Under the pieces are notes generated by a model, which ran no database searches, had not been told where the DNA came from, and was given only the letters and a program-made list of their open reading frames with translations. This document shows positions 34,801 through 42,557 of a stretch of 64,000 bases of DNA, piece by piece. Made by a program: the position numbers and the translations under genes. The number at the start of each line of letters is the position of its first letter. Position 1 is the first letter of the stretch. Origin of the DNA: an uncultured Bacilli bacterium (GTDB lineage Bacteria; Bacillota_I; Bacilli_A; RF39; UBA660); the NCBI GenBank assembly GCA_934168205.1, contig CAKPMX010000001.1, positions 62,001-126,000 on the forward strand, read 5' to 3'.

Positions 34801-35252
34801 CCTGTCAAATCCATAACTTGTTGTACAGAAGAAGATGCAAGCATTGCAAATCCTGTAGAACGTGTTGCGTATATATCCTGATGATCTCCAAATATAGATA
34901 AAGCATGTGTTGCAAGACTTCTAGCCGCGACATTTATAACACAAGGTAATAATTCTCCTGCAATTTTATACATATTAGGAATCATTAATAATAACCCTTG
35001 ACTAGCTGTATAAGTAGTAGTTAAACATCCTGCTTGTAGTGAACCATGTACCATACCAGCAGCACCTGCCTCTGATTCCATTTCTACAACTTTTACAGGT
35101 GTCCCAAAATAATTAAGTTTACCTTCACTGCTCCATTTATCAGTAACCTCAGCCATAGGTGAAGCTGGTGTTATTGGATAAATTCCCGCTACCTCTGTAA
35201 AATTATAAGAAACATAACTACACGCCTCATTACCATCCATTATTTTCTTCAT
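31824..35252 (-). CDS. nifJ: Pyruvate:ferredoxin (flavodoxin) oxidoreductase
   Basis: This 1142-aa single-chain enzyme oxidises pyruvate to acetyl-CoA and CO2 and reduces ferredoxin, the central step of fermentative energy metabolism in anaerobes. In order, the N-terminal pyrimidine-binding domain ('GIYPITPASPMAEVTDKW'), a transketolase C-like domain and the gamma domain come first. Next is a two-cluster ferredoxin insert ('CISCNLCSLVCPHG', 'CTGCSLCSEVCPG'). A proximal cluster site ('GACAGCGETPYLKLL') and the TPP site ('GGDGWAYDIGYNGIDHVL', 'TEVYSNTGGQ') complete it. Length and domain order are normal. RBS TAGGAGGATGATA. It could supply electrons to the [FeFe] hydrogenase encoded 13 kb away. 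Confidence 0.97.
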   Translation of the reverse strand: MKKIMDGNEACSYVSYNFTEVAGIYPITPASPMAEVTDKWSSEGKLNYFGTPVKVVEMESEAGAAGMVHGSLQAGCLTTTYTASQGLLLMIPNMYKIAGELLPCVINVAARSLATHALSIFGDHQDIYATRSTGFAMLASSSVQQVMDLTGVAHLSAIKGRVPFINFFDGFRTSHELQKVEVIDTDKLKNLIDERALNEFRERALGSDNPVIKGTAQNEDIYFQATEVRNEYYNKLPDIVSKYMEEINKITGKDYQPFNYYGSKTANKVIVAMGSVCETIKETIDYLIEEKNENVGLLEVHLYRPFSSKYFLKALPKSVKKIAVLDRTKEAGSAGEPLYLDVVKTIKEIDAKVSVYGGRYGLSSKNTTPAMIKGLYDFLDTREVHNNFTLGIVDDVTNLSVKYDKTFRIPSNNIEFLIYGFGSDGMVSASKDIMKITGTYTNAYVQGYFQYDSKKSGGVTISNLRFGKRPIRSTYYVEKASLIVCTKDSYLKRLKMLEKIKNKGVFVLNTTKTPDEVLASMSAHDKKILQDRNIKMFIINATKMAEDAGIPGKISAIIESLIFKLGKIIDFNFALGKIKENLAVKFANKGGDLVTKNIKAIEASLDGLVPVKVPYVDYVESFGKQKSFFETIDSMEGDSLPVSSFIKRPDGSFEAGTSKLDKRDSSDMAPSYNSNNCISCNLCSLVCPHGVIRPFLLNEKEQIDAPESVNRNLIPASIKDKDYKFTVGVSLPDCTGCSLCSEVCPGKKGAKALVMKMKDALLEDKKDEEYQYLFNEVSEKKDVMPTNTVKGSQFKKPRFEFPGACAGCGETPYLKLLTQLFGDKLIISNATGCSSIYGASTPSMPYSVPWANSLFEDNAEFGFGMRIADMAMKNRIVSLIKNNIKDVKKSELDIYKAYANDINDDTAKDLLEVIDNSKITDLVKLKRFISPKSIWLVGGDGWAYDIGYNGIDHVLANKENINILVLDTEVYSNTGGQSSKSTRTGAVAKFASSGKETAKKDLAKIALTYDHVYVGTISLGANPNQAIKVLKEADEYNGPSIVIAYAPCIAQGIIKGMKNSINEEKGATESGYFPLFHYNPASLEFKMDSKADFSKYEEFILGEDRYRSLKNLNKNAKELLDKNKKNAMKRYQYYEKLSKNEE

Positions 35253-35296
35253 AAGTTATCATCCTCCTACTAAAATATATTATATACCAAACCTAG

Positions 35297-35325
35297 AAAA
35301 AAAGTCTACTCTCTAGTAGACTTTA
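35297..35325 (-). terminator. Terminator of the envelope-hydrolase operon
   Basis: AAAGTCTACT (35301-35310) pairs with AGTAGACTTT (35315-35324), overlapping the stop of the deacetylase gene. On the minus strand the stem is followed by TTTTTT. Confidence 0.8.
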
Positions 35326-36567
35326 AGAAACATAATTTATATATGAATTTAAACTAGTATCTTTATGAATTGTAATTCTTGGTATCTTAAATTTATCTAT
35401 TCCCTTAGTAACTTTTCTTCCACCACCAATAAATGCCATTTCAAAACCAGCCTCTTTTAAAACTGAAATTGCATAGTCATTATATTCATAGAATGGGAAA
35501 CAAAAAGCTTTAGTCCCAGAAAGAGTTTCTCTACTCTTCCTCAAGTCATCTAATAATAAATTTTTATCTGAACATTTTAAAGGACTACCCTGTCCACCAG
35601 GACAACGACCAGGCCAATGTAAATCATGAGTATGACTAGCAATTTCCATATATGGAGATTTAAATTGTTCTAAATCATACCAACTAGATACTAAAAATAA
35701 TGTAGCGTTAATACCATACTCCTCTAATATAGGAACGAAGTTCCAAGCCCTAGCTCCATCATCAATTGTAACTAAAATTGACTTCTCTGGTAATCTAATT
35801 TTCCCATCAATAAACTTACCAAGTTCTGTAGTAGTCAAAGTAAAATAATTATTAGACTTTAAATAATTAAACTCTTCTCTTATTTGATTCTCACTATGAC
35901 AAATCGACTCATTACAAGTATTATCTCCATTCAAATAAATAAAATGATAACAAGTAACTGGAACACTAACAGATTCAACTAAAGTAGTATTGTTCGCCTC
36001 ATGTGTACTTAAAACGTCTTCTTTTTTAACTAAATATTCCTCATCATTAAATTCAATAATATATCCAGAATCATCTAACTCTATAACTGGAGTATCTAAA
36101 CTATAATATAATTCGTAAATAGCTTTATCACCTTGATACAAAGTAACTTTATCATTAGTAACTATATTATAATTAAATGGTAAATAATTCTTATAACGTA
36201 AGTCTTTCGCAGTAAGTTTGTCCATCTTAGAAACATCTTGATATCTAACATAATACCCTAATTCATCTATTAAAAAATATTTAGTATTTTTATCAATTTT
36301 AGTATCTTTCAAAGTAAATTCTTTTTCAGCTGAAACCTTCATAATTTTACTATAATTATTATCAATTTTCTTATATAAAAATGCATTACTTACAACTACA
36401 TACTTACTATAACTATTCTTTATTTTTTCTACTAATGCTTTTTCTTCTCTTATTAACTTCTTTTTTTGTTCCTCTTTGTCTTTAAAATACAAAAAAGTAC
36501 CGGCACAAATACCAAGTACAACTACTATCAAAACTATTATTAAAATGGCCTTCTTTTTCTTAATCAT
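35323..36567 (-). CDS. Membrane-anchored polysaccharide deacetylase (NodB/CE4 family)
   Basis: The 414-aa product has an N-terminal membrane anchor (about residues 7-28, 'AILIIVLIVVVLGICAGTFL') and an extracellular linker region. The C-terminal NodB homology domain carries 'ILVTIDDGARAW' (motif 1, TFDDG), 'EIASHTHDLHWPG' (motif 2, H-x-x-x-H metal ligands) and 'KAFCFPFYEYND' (motif 3). Family members remove N- or O-acetyl groups from peptidoglycan or exopolysaccharide. It is the last gene of a minus-strand envelope set (193-aa protein, phosphodiester glycosidase, C39-like peptidase, SGNH hydrolase, deacetylase), which suggests modification of cell wall or capsule polymers. Confidence 0.85.
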   Translation of the reverse strand: MIKKKKAILIIVLIVVVLGICAGTFLYFKDKEEQKKKLIREEKALVEKIKNSYSKYVVVSNAFLYKKIDNNYSKIMKVSAEKEFTLKDTKIDKNTKYFLIDELGYYVRYQDVSKMDKLTAKDLRYKNYLPFNYNIVTNDKVTLYQGDKAIYELYYSLDTPVIELDDSGYIIEFNDEEYLVKKEDVLSTHEANNTTLVESVSVPVTCYHFIYLNGDNTCNESICHSENQIREEFNYLKSNNYFTLTTTELGKFIDGKIRLPEKSILVTIDDGARAWNFVPILEEYGINATLFLVSSWYDLEQFKSPYMEIASHTHDLHWPGRCPGGQGSPLKCSDKNLLLDDLRKSRETLSGTKAFCFPFYEYNDYAISVLKEAGFEMAFIGGGRKVTKGIDKFKIPRITIHKDTSLNSYINYVS

Positions 36568-36576
36568 AGATTTCTC

Positions 36577-37506
36577 CTATAAACTTTTTAATATATAATT
36601 ATATATTTTTTTATAAGTATCATTTGTATAATGTAAACCATCGGCAGTCTTAAAACCATCAGATACTAAATAACTATATGTATCTATAAATTTTATTTTA
36701 CTATTTAAAGAACTTTTTATTTTCTGGTTAAAGTCTTTTATACCATCTCCCAAATATGCATAATTACCATTAGTTGGATTAACAGAGACAAAATAGAAAT
36801 AAGCTCCTTTATTTGCATATTGATTATATAAACTATTAATATATGATGCATAATTTGATACATTATATAAGTCATTAACACCTAAAAGTATTATAACAGC
36901 ACTCCCATTACCTATTTGTCCTTGTACTGTTTGAAAACCAGTTTCCTTCATCCATTTTAAGCCAGAGCCTATAAGACAACTCCAAGTATCTTCAGAACTA
37001 TTTACTGCACTTCTCATACCAACAGTTCTAGAATCACCTATAAAGATTCTTTTTGAAACATTATTTGTTGTAGACTGTGCTATAGAAGTTGAACCAGTAC
37101 TTGTACCCGAAGATGAATAAGATTCATTATTAGATATAGATCCAGAAAAGAAATTAGTCTTATCTTTACCATCATCGACATAATTAGATTTACCAGCTGT
37201 ATTTTTTTGACCAGCATACTTCCAACAAGCAGCAAGTGTAAAACTATCATCAAAAAGTCCAACAACAAGATTAATAATAACAGGTATCAAAAACAACATA
37301 AAAATCGCAATAACCCAGTTTCTAATAGAATTCTTAGTCTTTTTATCTTCTGGATTCATCATTAGTTTTATTAAAGCAAGAATCAACCCTACAATACTTA
37401 AAATAGGGCCAACGAGTTGAATAAGATTTAAAACACGTTTAATTATACCAAGAATGCGGGCAATTTCCGGACTACCACACATCTCAACTAAATCCAATAT
37501 AAACAT
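36577..37506 (-). CDS. Membrane-anchored SGNH/GDSL hydrolase with TrbC-like N-terminal domain
   Basis: Residues 1-100 form a two-helix membrane domain ('LIQLVGPILSIVGLILALIK', 'NWVIAIFMLFLIPVIINLVV') resembling TrbC/VirB2-type small membrane proteins. It is very similar to that of the next gene upstream, including 'NPEDKK', 'SIRNW' and 'LAACWKYAG'. A Ser-rich linker with 'NFFSGSISNN' follows. Residues about 152-309 are an SGNH hydrolase: 'FIGDSRTVGM' (Ser159), 'LLGVNDLY' and 'DGLHYTND' with the catalytic Asp/His. Such enzymes deacetylate or de-esterify polysaccharides or peptidoglycan. Together with the neighbouring deacetylase this points to extracellular glycan editing. Confidence 0.8.
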   Translation of the reverse strand: MFILDLVEMCGSPEIARILGIIKRVLNLIQLVGPILSIVGLILALIKLMMNPEDKKTKNSIRNWVIAIFMLFLIPVIINLVVGLFDDSFTLAACWKYAGQKNTAGKSNYVDDGKDKTNFFSGSISNNESYSSSGTSTGSTSIAQSTTNNVSKRIFIGDSRTVGMRSAVNSSEDTWSCLIGSGLKWMKETGFQTVQGQIGNGSAVIILLGVNDLYNVSNYASYINSLYNQYANKGAYFYFVSVNPTNGNYAYLGDGIKDFNQKIKSSLNSKIKFIDTYSYLVSDGFKTADGLHYTNDTYKKIYNYILKSL

Positions 37507-37524
37507 TTAATCACATCCTATATA

Positions 37525-38520
37525 TTATTTAACTCTACAATAATCAGCAGATTGAACAGAAGTTAACACTTCATTTGCCGAAAACCAACCAGTTTGTCCA
37601 TATGTATAAGTTGCATAACCATTACCAACAAATATTCTATCACCAGAAATATCAATTAAAGCCATATAATGTTGTGAACCAGTAAATTTACTAGAACCCT
37701 TTTTAGAACTATTAGCACCACCACCATACACCATAATAACGACAATTTGGCCCTGTCTCAAAGCACTAATTATTGAAGAGCTAGACGTTGAACCAGCTGA
37801 ACAACTAAATTTACTACCGGCAAATCCAGTGATACCATCCCTAGGATAACTGGATCTATATCTACTATCAAAAACCGTTTCTGGTGTAACAGTTTTATCA
37901 TAACCTGAAGAAACAACAGCCGTAGAAGTAAGCATACATCCATACTCACCAAGAGTACCACCAGTATTAAATACTCTACCAGTCCAGCGTGAATCTGTTT
38001 GACTATACAAATTAAATGTAATACCATTAATACTATTTGTATGAGTAGCATTACTTCCATAAGTAGAGCCAGAGCCAGAGCCAGATCCTGATCCAGAACT
38101 AGAACCAGTAGTAGTATTATTTGATAAAGCACCTGCAAAAAAGTTCTTCTTTTGCTCATTTGAAGTAGAATAATATTTTGAACTAGTTGAATTATAACTA
38201 TTTACTCCAGCATTTTTCCAACATACAGCAAGTTGGAATTTTTCATTTGAATTACCTATAGTAGAAAGAAGCATACTCATAGTAACATCTATTATTACTG
38301 GTATCAAAAATAACATAACTATTGATATAGTCCAGTTTCTAATAGAAGTCTTTAATTTTTTTTCTTCTGGATTAGCCATTAATTTAATCAAGTTTATTAT
38401 AAGTGCAATTATACCAAGTATAGGTCCAATTAATTGTATTTTACCAAGTACATTTTTAATTATACCTAATACTCTAGCTAAAACTGGATCACTACAAAAT
38501 GACACAAGATCCAAAATCAT
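37525..38520 (-). CDS. Membrane-anchored C39-like cysteine peptidase with TrbC-like N-terminal domain
   Basis: Residues 1-105 repeat the two-helix domain of the neighbouring SGNH gene ('KIQLIGPILGIIALIINLIK', 'NPEEKK', 'SIRNWTISIVMLFLIPV', 'LAVCWKNAG'). A Ser/Gly repeat linker (about 138-153) with 'NFFAGALSNN' follows. The C-terminal domain (about 160-331) looks like a papain-fold C39_2 peptidase: 'LGEYGCMLTSTAVV' (Cys195) and 'GSQHYMALIDISGDRIFVGN' (His284). It may cut peptides or amide bonds outside the membrane. The shared anchor suggests that two enzyme modules were attached to one scaffold by domain shuffling. The Gly/Ser linker codons are a short low-complexity repeat. Confidence 0.75.
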   Translation of the reverse strand: MILDLVSFCSDPVLARVLGIIKNVLGKIQLIGPILGIIALIINLIKLMANPEEKKLKTSIRNWTISIVMLFLIPVIIDVTMSMLLSTIGNSNEKFQLAVCWKNAGVNSYNSTSSKYYSTSNEQKKNFFAGALSNNTTTGSSSGSGSGSGSGSTYGSNATHTNSINGITFNLYSQTDSRWTGRVFNTGGTLGEYGCMLTSTAVVSSGYDKTVTPETVFDSRYRSSYPRDGITGFAGSKFSCSAGSTSSSSIISALRQGQIVVIMVYGGGANSSKKGSSKFTGSQHYMALIDISGDRIFVGNGYATYTYGQTGWFSANEVLTSVQSADYCRVK

Positions 38521-38554
38521 AGTAAAACCTCCTTCTCCTATTATTTATTGTTTA

Positions 38555-39586
38555 TTATTTCACTACCCAAAAAGTAGGCATATCTCTTAAACCATATGAA
38601 CCAGCAGCCACTGGTGTATTAACAATTTTTTGATTAATGACAAGTTCAGATGAAGAACCACCATCCAAGTTAGCTGCATTATAAGCCCCATAGTTTTCCA
38701 TAATTTCAGTCAAATCAACCATGTCAGCACCAATACTTGAAGGTATTCTACCATTAATAACAAGCATTAAAACGATACCATCTTTTCTTTGTCCAATAGC
38801 AGTTCTAGGAGCAATACCCCATCCACCATTACCTTTTATAAATGAACTCTTACCATTAACTATTAAGTATGGACCAAATTCAATTGCATCACGACAACCT
38901 TTTGCTAAAGCTTGTTCCTTAGTCATTCTACCTAAAATAAGTTTGTTTTCATTTGTAAAACAAATAAAACCTCCACCCATTCTAGCATCTTCATAATCAG
39001 AAACTACCTTACCATTAGATATAACTGTACCATGAGGAATAGCACCATTAGAATTCCAGTCTGGATCATAAAAACCTCCAGCGTTCATCGCAATGATTGC
39101 ATTCTCTCTTTTAGAAACTGTTAAAATAGATTCTCCTCTTACATTTAAATATTTAGTAGTCGCAACAGAAATCCTTGAAGGATCATATACAGCAACCAAA
39201 AAGCCTTGATAAGAAGAACCAGAAACTTCTATAACCTTATACAAGTCATTACCAGGATCTTTAGTCAATACAGCTTTTTCATATTCATTTTTATATATTG
39301 TTTTAGAAGTATACTTTCTTAACTTAATCATATCAGGATCAGTATCTTCTGTAACTTCAATTACTTTGTTATTAGCAAGAACTTTTTGTATAGTCTCATC
39401 ACTATAAAACCAAGTCGCTAAATATTGATGATTCATAGTTGTCATAGCACTAGTAATCCAAAAATTTCTAAATCCAGCCCAAGGACCATAAAAAAGAAAC
39501 AAAAAGGCGCTAAGACCTAGTACAAAAAAGCTTCCGCCAAATACTAAAATTTTCTTTTTTAAAGACCATTTCTTTTTACTCAACAT
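38555..39586 (-). CDS. Phosphodiester glycosidase (NAGPA-domain) membrane protein
   Basis: The 343-aa product has an N-terminal membrane anchor (about residues 12-32) and a C-terminal phosphodiester glycosidase domain. Typical motifs are 'AIIAMNAGGFYDPDWNSNG', 'GTVISNGKVVSD', 'GIAPRTAIGQRKDGIVLMLV' and 'AYNAANLDGGSSSELVINQK'. Bacterial members remove sugar-phosphate decorations or act on wall polysaccharides at the cell surface. It lies directly next to the 190-aa coiled-coil gene upstream (4 bases) and upstream of the C39-like gene. The substrate is unknown, but the glycosyltransferase cluster just upstream may build it. Confidence 0.87.
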   Translation of the reverse strand: MLSKKKWSLKKKILVFGGSFFVLGLSAFLFLFYGPWAGFRNFWITSAMTTMNHQYLATWFYSDETIQKVLANNKVIEVTEDTDPDMIKLRKYTSKTIYKNEYEKAVLTKDPGNDLYKVIEVSGSSYQGFLVAVYDPSRISVATTKYLNVRGESILTVSKRENAIIAMNAGGFYDPDWNSNGAIPHGTVISNGKVVSDYEDARMGGGFICFTNENKLILGRMTKEQALAKGCRDAIEFGPYLIVNGKSSFIKGNGGWGIAPRTAIGQRKDGIVLMLVINGRIPSSIGADMVDLTEIMENYGAYNAANLDGGSSSELVINQKIVNTPVAAGSYGLRDMPTFWVVK

Positions 39587-39589
39587 AAA

Positions 39590-40159
39590 CTACTCTTCCT
39601 TACCTTCATATTTCTTATCATTATTATAGTCAATAAACTTCTTACTAGTCTTATATTTATTTAGACTAAGCCCAGAATTTAATTCTTTCTGATATTTATT
39701 ATAACTATCTATACTCTTATTATATAAGTTAACATCTGAAACAAATGCATTAACAATTTGTTCATAAACACTACCATAACTACTACATTTATTATTAGTA
39801 GAAGTATCTGTAAAGTATATATCACCACACATACTTTTCATATTATTAGCTGACTTTGAAACGTCATCAACTGCAACTTCATAATTCTTTAAAGCTTGCT
39901 GAACATTAGCATCTATTTGTGATAAAGTATCATAATATAATTGATCAAAGTATGTTAAATATAAATCATTTCTAAGATCATTAAAATTATCTACGTATTC
40001 ACTAAACTTCTTATAAACATCAGCTACTTCAACCGTACGCTGTTTAGTTGCTACCTGATCTCTTTTAACACTAACAACAAGTGAAGAAACAAATCCAGCA
40101 CTAATCATTAAACACCCTGAAATAATTAAAATTTTAATAGTTCTACTTTTGTTTTTCAT
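39590..40159 (-). CDS. Membrane-anchored coiled-coil protein of unknown function
   Basis: The product of about 189 aa starts MKNKSRTIKI, has one N-terminal membrane helix ('LIISGCLMISAGFVSSLVV') and continues as a helical extracellular region with heptad-like patterns ('VYKKFSEYVDNFNDLRNDLY', 'ISQIDANVQQ'-like stretch and 'AVDDVSKSANNM'). It contains two cysteines (about 113 and 126 by eye) that might pair. No family was recognised. ATG at 40159 lies 8 bases after AGGTGG; an upstream GTG is too close to that site. It probably begins the hydrolase operon, since a weak terminator separates it from the GT2 gene. Confidence 0.6.
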   Translation of the reverse strand: MKNKSRTIKILIISGCLMISAGFVSSLVVSVKRDQVATKQRTVEVADVYKKFSEYVDNFNDLRNDLYLTYFDQLYYDTLSQIDANVQQALKNYEVAVDDVSKSANNMKSMCGDIYFTDTSTNNKCSSYGSVYEQIVNAFVSDVNLYNKSIDSYNKYQKELNSGLSLNKYKTSKKFIDYNNDKKYEGKEE

Positions 40160-40188
40160 ATACATTACCACCTACTAATAAATAATAT

Positions 40189-40218
40189 CAAATTTTAGCA
40201 ATTTTGTACATGCTAAAA
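40189..40218 (-). terminator. Weak terminator after the glycosyltransferase cluster
   Basis: TTTTAGCA (40193-40200) pairs with TGCTAAAA (40211-40218). On the minus strand it is followed only by TTTG, so read-through into the hydrolase operon is possible. Confidence 0.4.
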
Positions 40219-40235
40219 CAAGATATAATTTACAA

Positions 40236-41183
40236 TTATTGCAAATCTTTTTCTGTTTCTTTAACTATGTAAATTGGTCTTTTTTTAACTTCCAAATATG
40301 TCTTAGATAAATACATTCCAATGACTCCTAAGAAGAATAATTGTATACCTGAGAAAAACACAACAATACAAGCTAAACTTGGCCATCCAGACACAGCATC
40401 GCCCCATATCAATGTCTTAACTATAATTACTATTAAAAGTATAAAAGCAACTAAGCAAAACAAAAGTCCAATTAATGCTGATAAAACCAATGGTGTTGTT
40501 GAAAATGACACAATTCCTTCCATTGCATATTTAAATAACTTCCAAAAACTATACTTGCTAGTTCCTGCTACTCTATCTCCAGTTTCAAACTCTATCCAAA
40601 AGGTATTAAAACCAACAAAACTAAATATTCCTTTAGTATATCTATTATACTCTTTCATTTCTAATACAGCATTAACCATTGGTCTTCTCATTAATCTAAA
40701 ATCTCTAACCCCAGGCACTTGTCTATTATTAGAAATTTTAGCAATTATCTTATACCAGATATTAGTACAAAGTTTTCTAAAGAATGAGTAATCCTTATGA
40801 TTTACCGTATATAGTCCTACACAATCATAGTCTTTTTCTGTTATCAATATATTATACATTTCTTTAATTTTACTTGGTGGATCCTGCATATCAGCATCCA
40901 TTATCGCAACATAGTCACCCGTTGCATTTTCAAGTCCTGCCCACATACCAGCCTCTTTACCAAAGTTTCTAGAAAATGAAATGTACCTTACTCTATCATC
41001 TTTTTTTGCCATATCTCTTAATATTTCAAGAGTCTTATCACGACTTCCATCATTAATAAATAAAAATTCAAAAATAACCTCTTTCATATCTTTAGATATT
41101 CTATCTATTTCTTTATAAAATATTGGTAATGATTCTTCCTCATTATAACAAGGAACTATAATAGATATTTTTTCTTTTTTCAT
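40236..41183 (-). CDS. GtrB/DPM1-like family 2 glycosyltransferase with two C-terminal membrane helices
   Basis: The 315-aa enzyme has a GT-A domain ('SIIVPCYNEEESLPIFYKEI', 'VAIMDADMQDPPSKIKEM' with the DxD-like metal site, 'FSRNFGKEAGMWAG') and two C-terminal membrane segments ('LSALIGLLFCLVAFILLIVI', 'CIVVFFSGIQLFFLGVIGMY'). This is the layout of undecaprenyl-phosphate glucosyl/mannosyl transferases such as GtrB. A GtrA-like domain is encoded directly upstream, completing the GtrA/GtrB pair used to charge and flip a lipid-linked sugar. ATG at 41183 follows the TAA of the previous gene by one base; a longer upstream frame is rejected. Confidence 0.88.
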   Translation of the reverse strand: MKKEKISIIVPCYNEEESLPIFYKEIDRISKDMKEVIFEFLFINDGSRDKTLEILRDMAKKDDRVRYISFSRNFGKEAGMWAGLENATGDYVAIMDADMQDPPSKIKEMYNILITEKDYDCVGLYTVNHKDYSFFRKLCTNIWYKIIAKISNNRQVPGVRDFRLMRRPMVNAVLEMKEYNRYTKGIFSFVGFNTFWIEFETGDRVAGTSKYSFWKLFKYAMEGIVSFSTTPLVLSALIGLLFCLVAFILLIVIIVKTLIWGDAVSGWPSLACIVVFFSGIQLFFLGVIGMYLSKTYLEVKKRPIYIVKETEKDLQ

Positions 41184-41184
41184 C

Positions 41185-42078
41185 TTAAACCTCACTACTT
41201 TTCTTCTTGAATATAAATAACTTACTAAAAATGTAATTAGCAACAATCACAACAACATTAACAATAATTTTAGAAATCATCTTATTAAGTTTAATCGCTT
41301 CTAAACATATATACATACCAGCCATATCAATACCTAATGAAACTATTCTAAAGAAGAAAAATGACACTAGTTCTTTAAAAAAAACTTTAAAAGTAAAATC
41401 TTTTGAATCAAATACAAATAACTTATTAGTAATAAAAGCAAAAAGCACTGATAAAAACCAAGCTAATAAATTAGAAAAATAAACATTAAGTCCTGTTTTA
41501 TCAAACAAAGCAAAACTGACGATATTAATAAGCGTTGTTAAAACTCCAAAGAAACCATACCATAAGATTTCACTATACTTATTATACCAAGAAATATTAT
41601 CTGCCTCTTCTATATAGTCAGAAATAAGTTTTACCATATTAGATGTATTACTAACAAATTTTTTAGGTTTAAAAGTTTTACTTTTTTCTAATAATTTACC
41701 AAGTTTTTGAAAATCTCTAAGCTCCAAAATATATCCCGCATCAGCAAATTCTTTTGCTATTTGTAACTGATGATCATTAGTGTGTTCTCCATATTTTTTT
41801 AATCTGGGAGCGGCTATAACTACTTTTCCTTTTTTTACAGCGCTTAAAATTGAACCAGCTCCAGCATGAGTAATTATTAATCTAGCCTTAGAAACCAAGT
41901 CATCAAATTTATCAGCCGGTATTAAATCAAAAATTTCCATATTAGGAGACTCATATTTAGTATAACCAGCTTGAACTACAACTTTTTCTCTTATATTACC
42001 CTTCTTTATTTCTTCATCTACTTGCTTTAATAATCTTTCAAACCCTTTATCTTGAGTTCCTAACGTAACTAAAATCAA
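41185..42078 (-). CDS. Alg13-like glycosyltransferase domain fused to a GtrA-like flippase domain
   Basis: Residues 1 to about 155 form a GT28-type domain like Alg13/EpsF/Cps14G: 'ILVTLGTQDKGFERLLKQVD', 'ARLIITHAGAGSILSAVKKG' and 'APRLKKYGEHTNDHQLQIAK'. From about residue 165 on there are four membrane helices typical of GtrA ('YGFFGVLTTLINIVSFALF', 'LAWFLSVLFAFITNKLFVF'). Alg13-type subunits supply the donor-binding half of a split glycosyltransferase whose other half, Alg14-like, is encoded just upstream. The start is probably TTG at 42078, overlapping the upstream TGA (TTGA) and 9 bases after GGGAGG; a TTG at 42087 is possible. The fusion of these two domains is unusual. Confidence 0.83.
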   Translation of the reverse strand: MILVTLGTQDKGFERLLKQVDEEIKKGNIREKVVVQAGYTKYESPNMEIFDLIPADKFDDLVSKARLIITHAGAGSILSAVKKGKVVIAAPRLKKYGEHTNDHQLQIAKEFADAGYILELRDFQKLGKLLEKSKTFKPKKFVSNTSNMVKLISDYIEEADNISWYNKYSEILWYGFFGVLTTLINIVSFALFDKTGLNVYFSNLLAWFLSVLFAFITNKLFVFDSKDFTFKVFFKELVSFFFFRIVSLGIDMAGMYICLEAIKLNKMISKIIVNVVVIVANYIFSKLFIFKKKSSEV

Positions 42079-42557
42079 AAGATCCAACCTCCCACAACAG
42101 CATCAGGATAAAGTTTTTTCATACTATCCCATTGTACTATAAACTTATCAGCAATTGGATATAAACACTTTCCTGTAATAGTTTTTGTCGTTATATTAGC
42201 AAAACTCTCAATATAAATTATCTTACTACCAAGTAATTTACCAATACAACACATAGGACCAGCCGTATGAGCACCAGTAGTTATAATATAATCAGGATGA
42301 GCTTTTAAATATATAAATAAACTCTTAAAACAATTATAAAGTAACTTAAATGGATAAACTAACATATGATCCTTAGTTCCAAAAACTAAAAAGCTTACTC
42401 TTCCCTTATATTTATCTTTTAAATACAAATTAGACTTAGTCTTTTCTGTAACTATATAATAATCATATTTATTAAATAGTTCCTTCAACTGCATCATCTC
42501 ATTAAGATGACCACCAGTAGAAGATATAAACATAACTCTTCTTTTCAATTTACTCAC
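42075..42557 (-). CDS. Alg14-like glycosyltransferase membrane subunit
   Basis: The 160-aa product matches the Alg14/EpsE/Cps14F family: 'RVMFISSTGGHLNEMMQLKE', 'YIVTEKTKSN', 'HPDYIITTGAHTAGPMCCIG' and 'IIYIESFANITTKTITGKCL'. It anchors and completes the catalytic site of the Alg13-like subunit. It starts with GTG overlapping the TGA of the GT4 gene (GTGA) and ends overlapping the Alg13-like start, so the three genes are probably translated as a coupled unit in polysaccharide synthesis. Confidence 0.88.
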   Translation of the reverse strand: MSKLKRRVMFISSTGGHLNEMMQLKELFNKYDYYIVTEKTKSNLYLKDKYKGRVSFLVFGTKDHMLVYPFKLLYNCFKSLFIYLKAHPDYIITTGAHTAGPMCCIGKLLGSKIIYIESFANITTKTITGKCLYPIADKFIVQWDSMKKLYPDAVVGGWIF

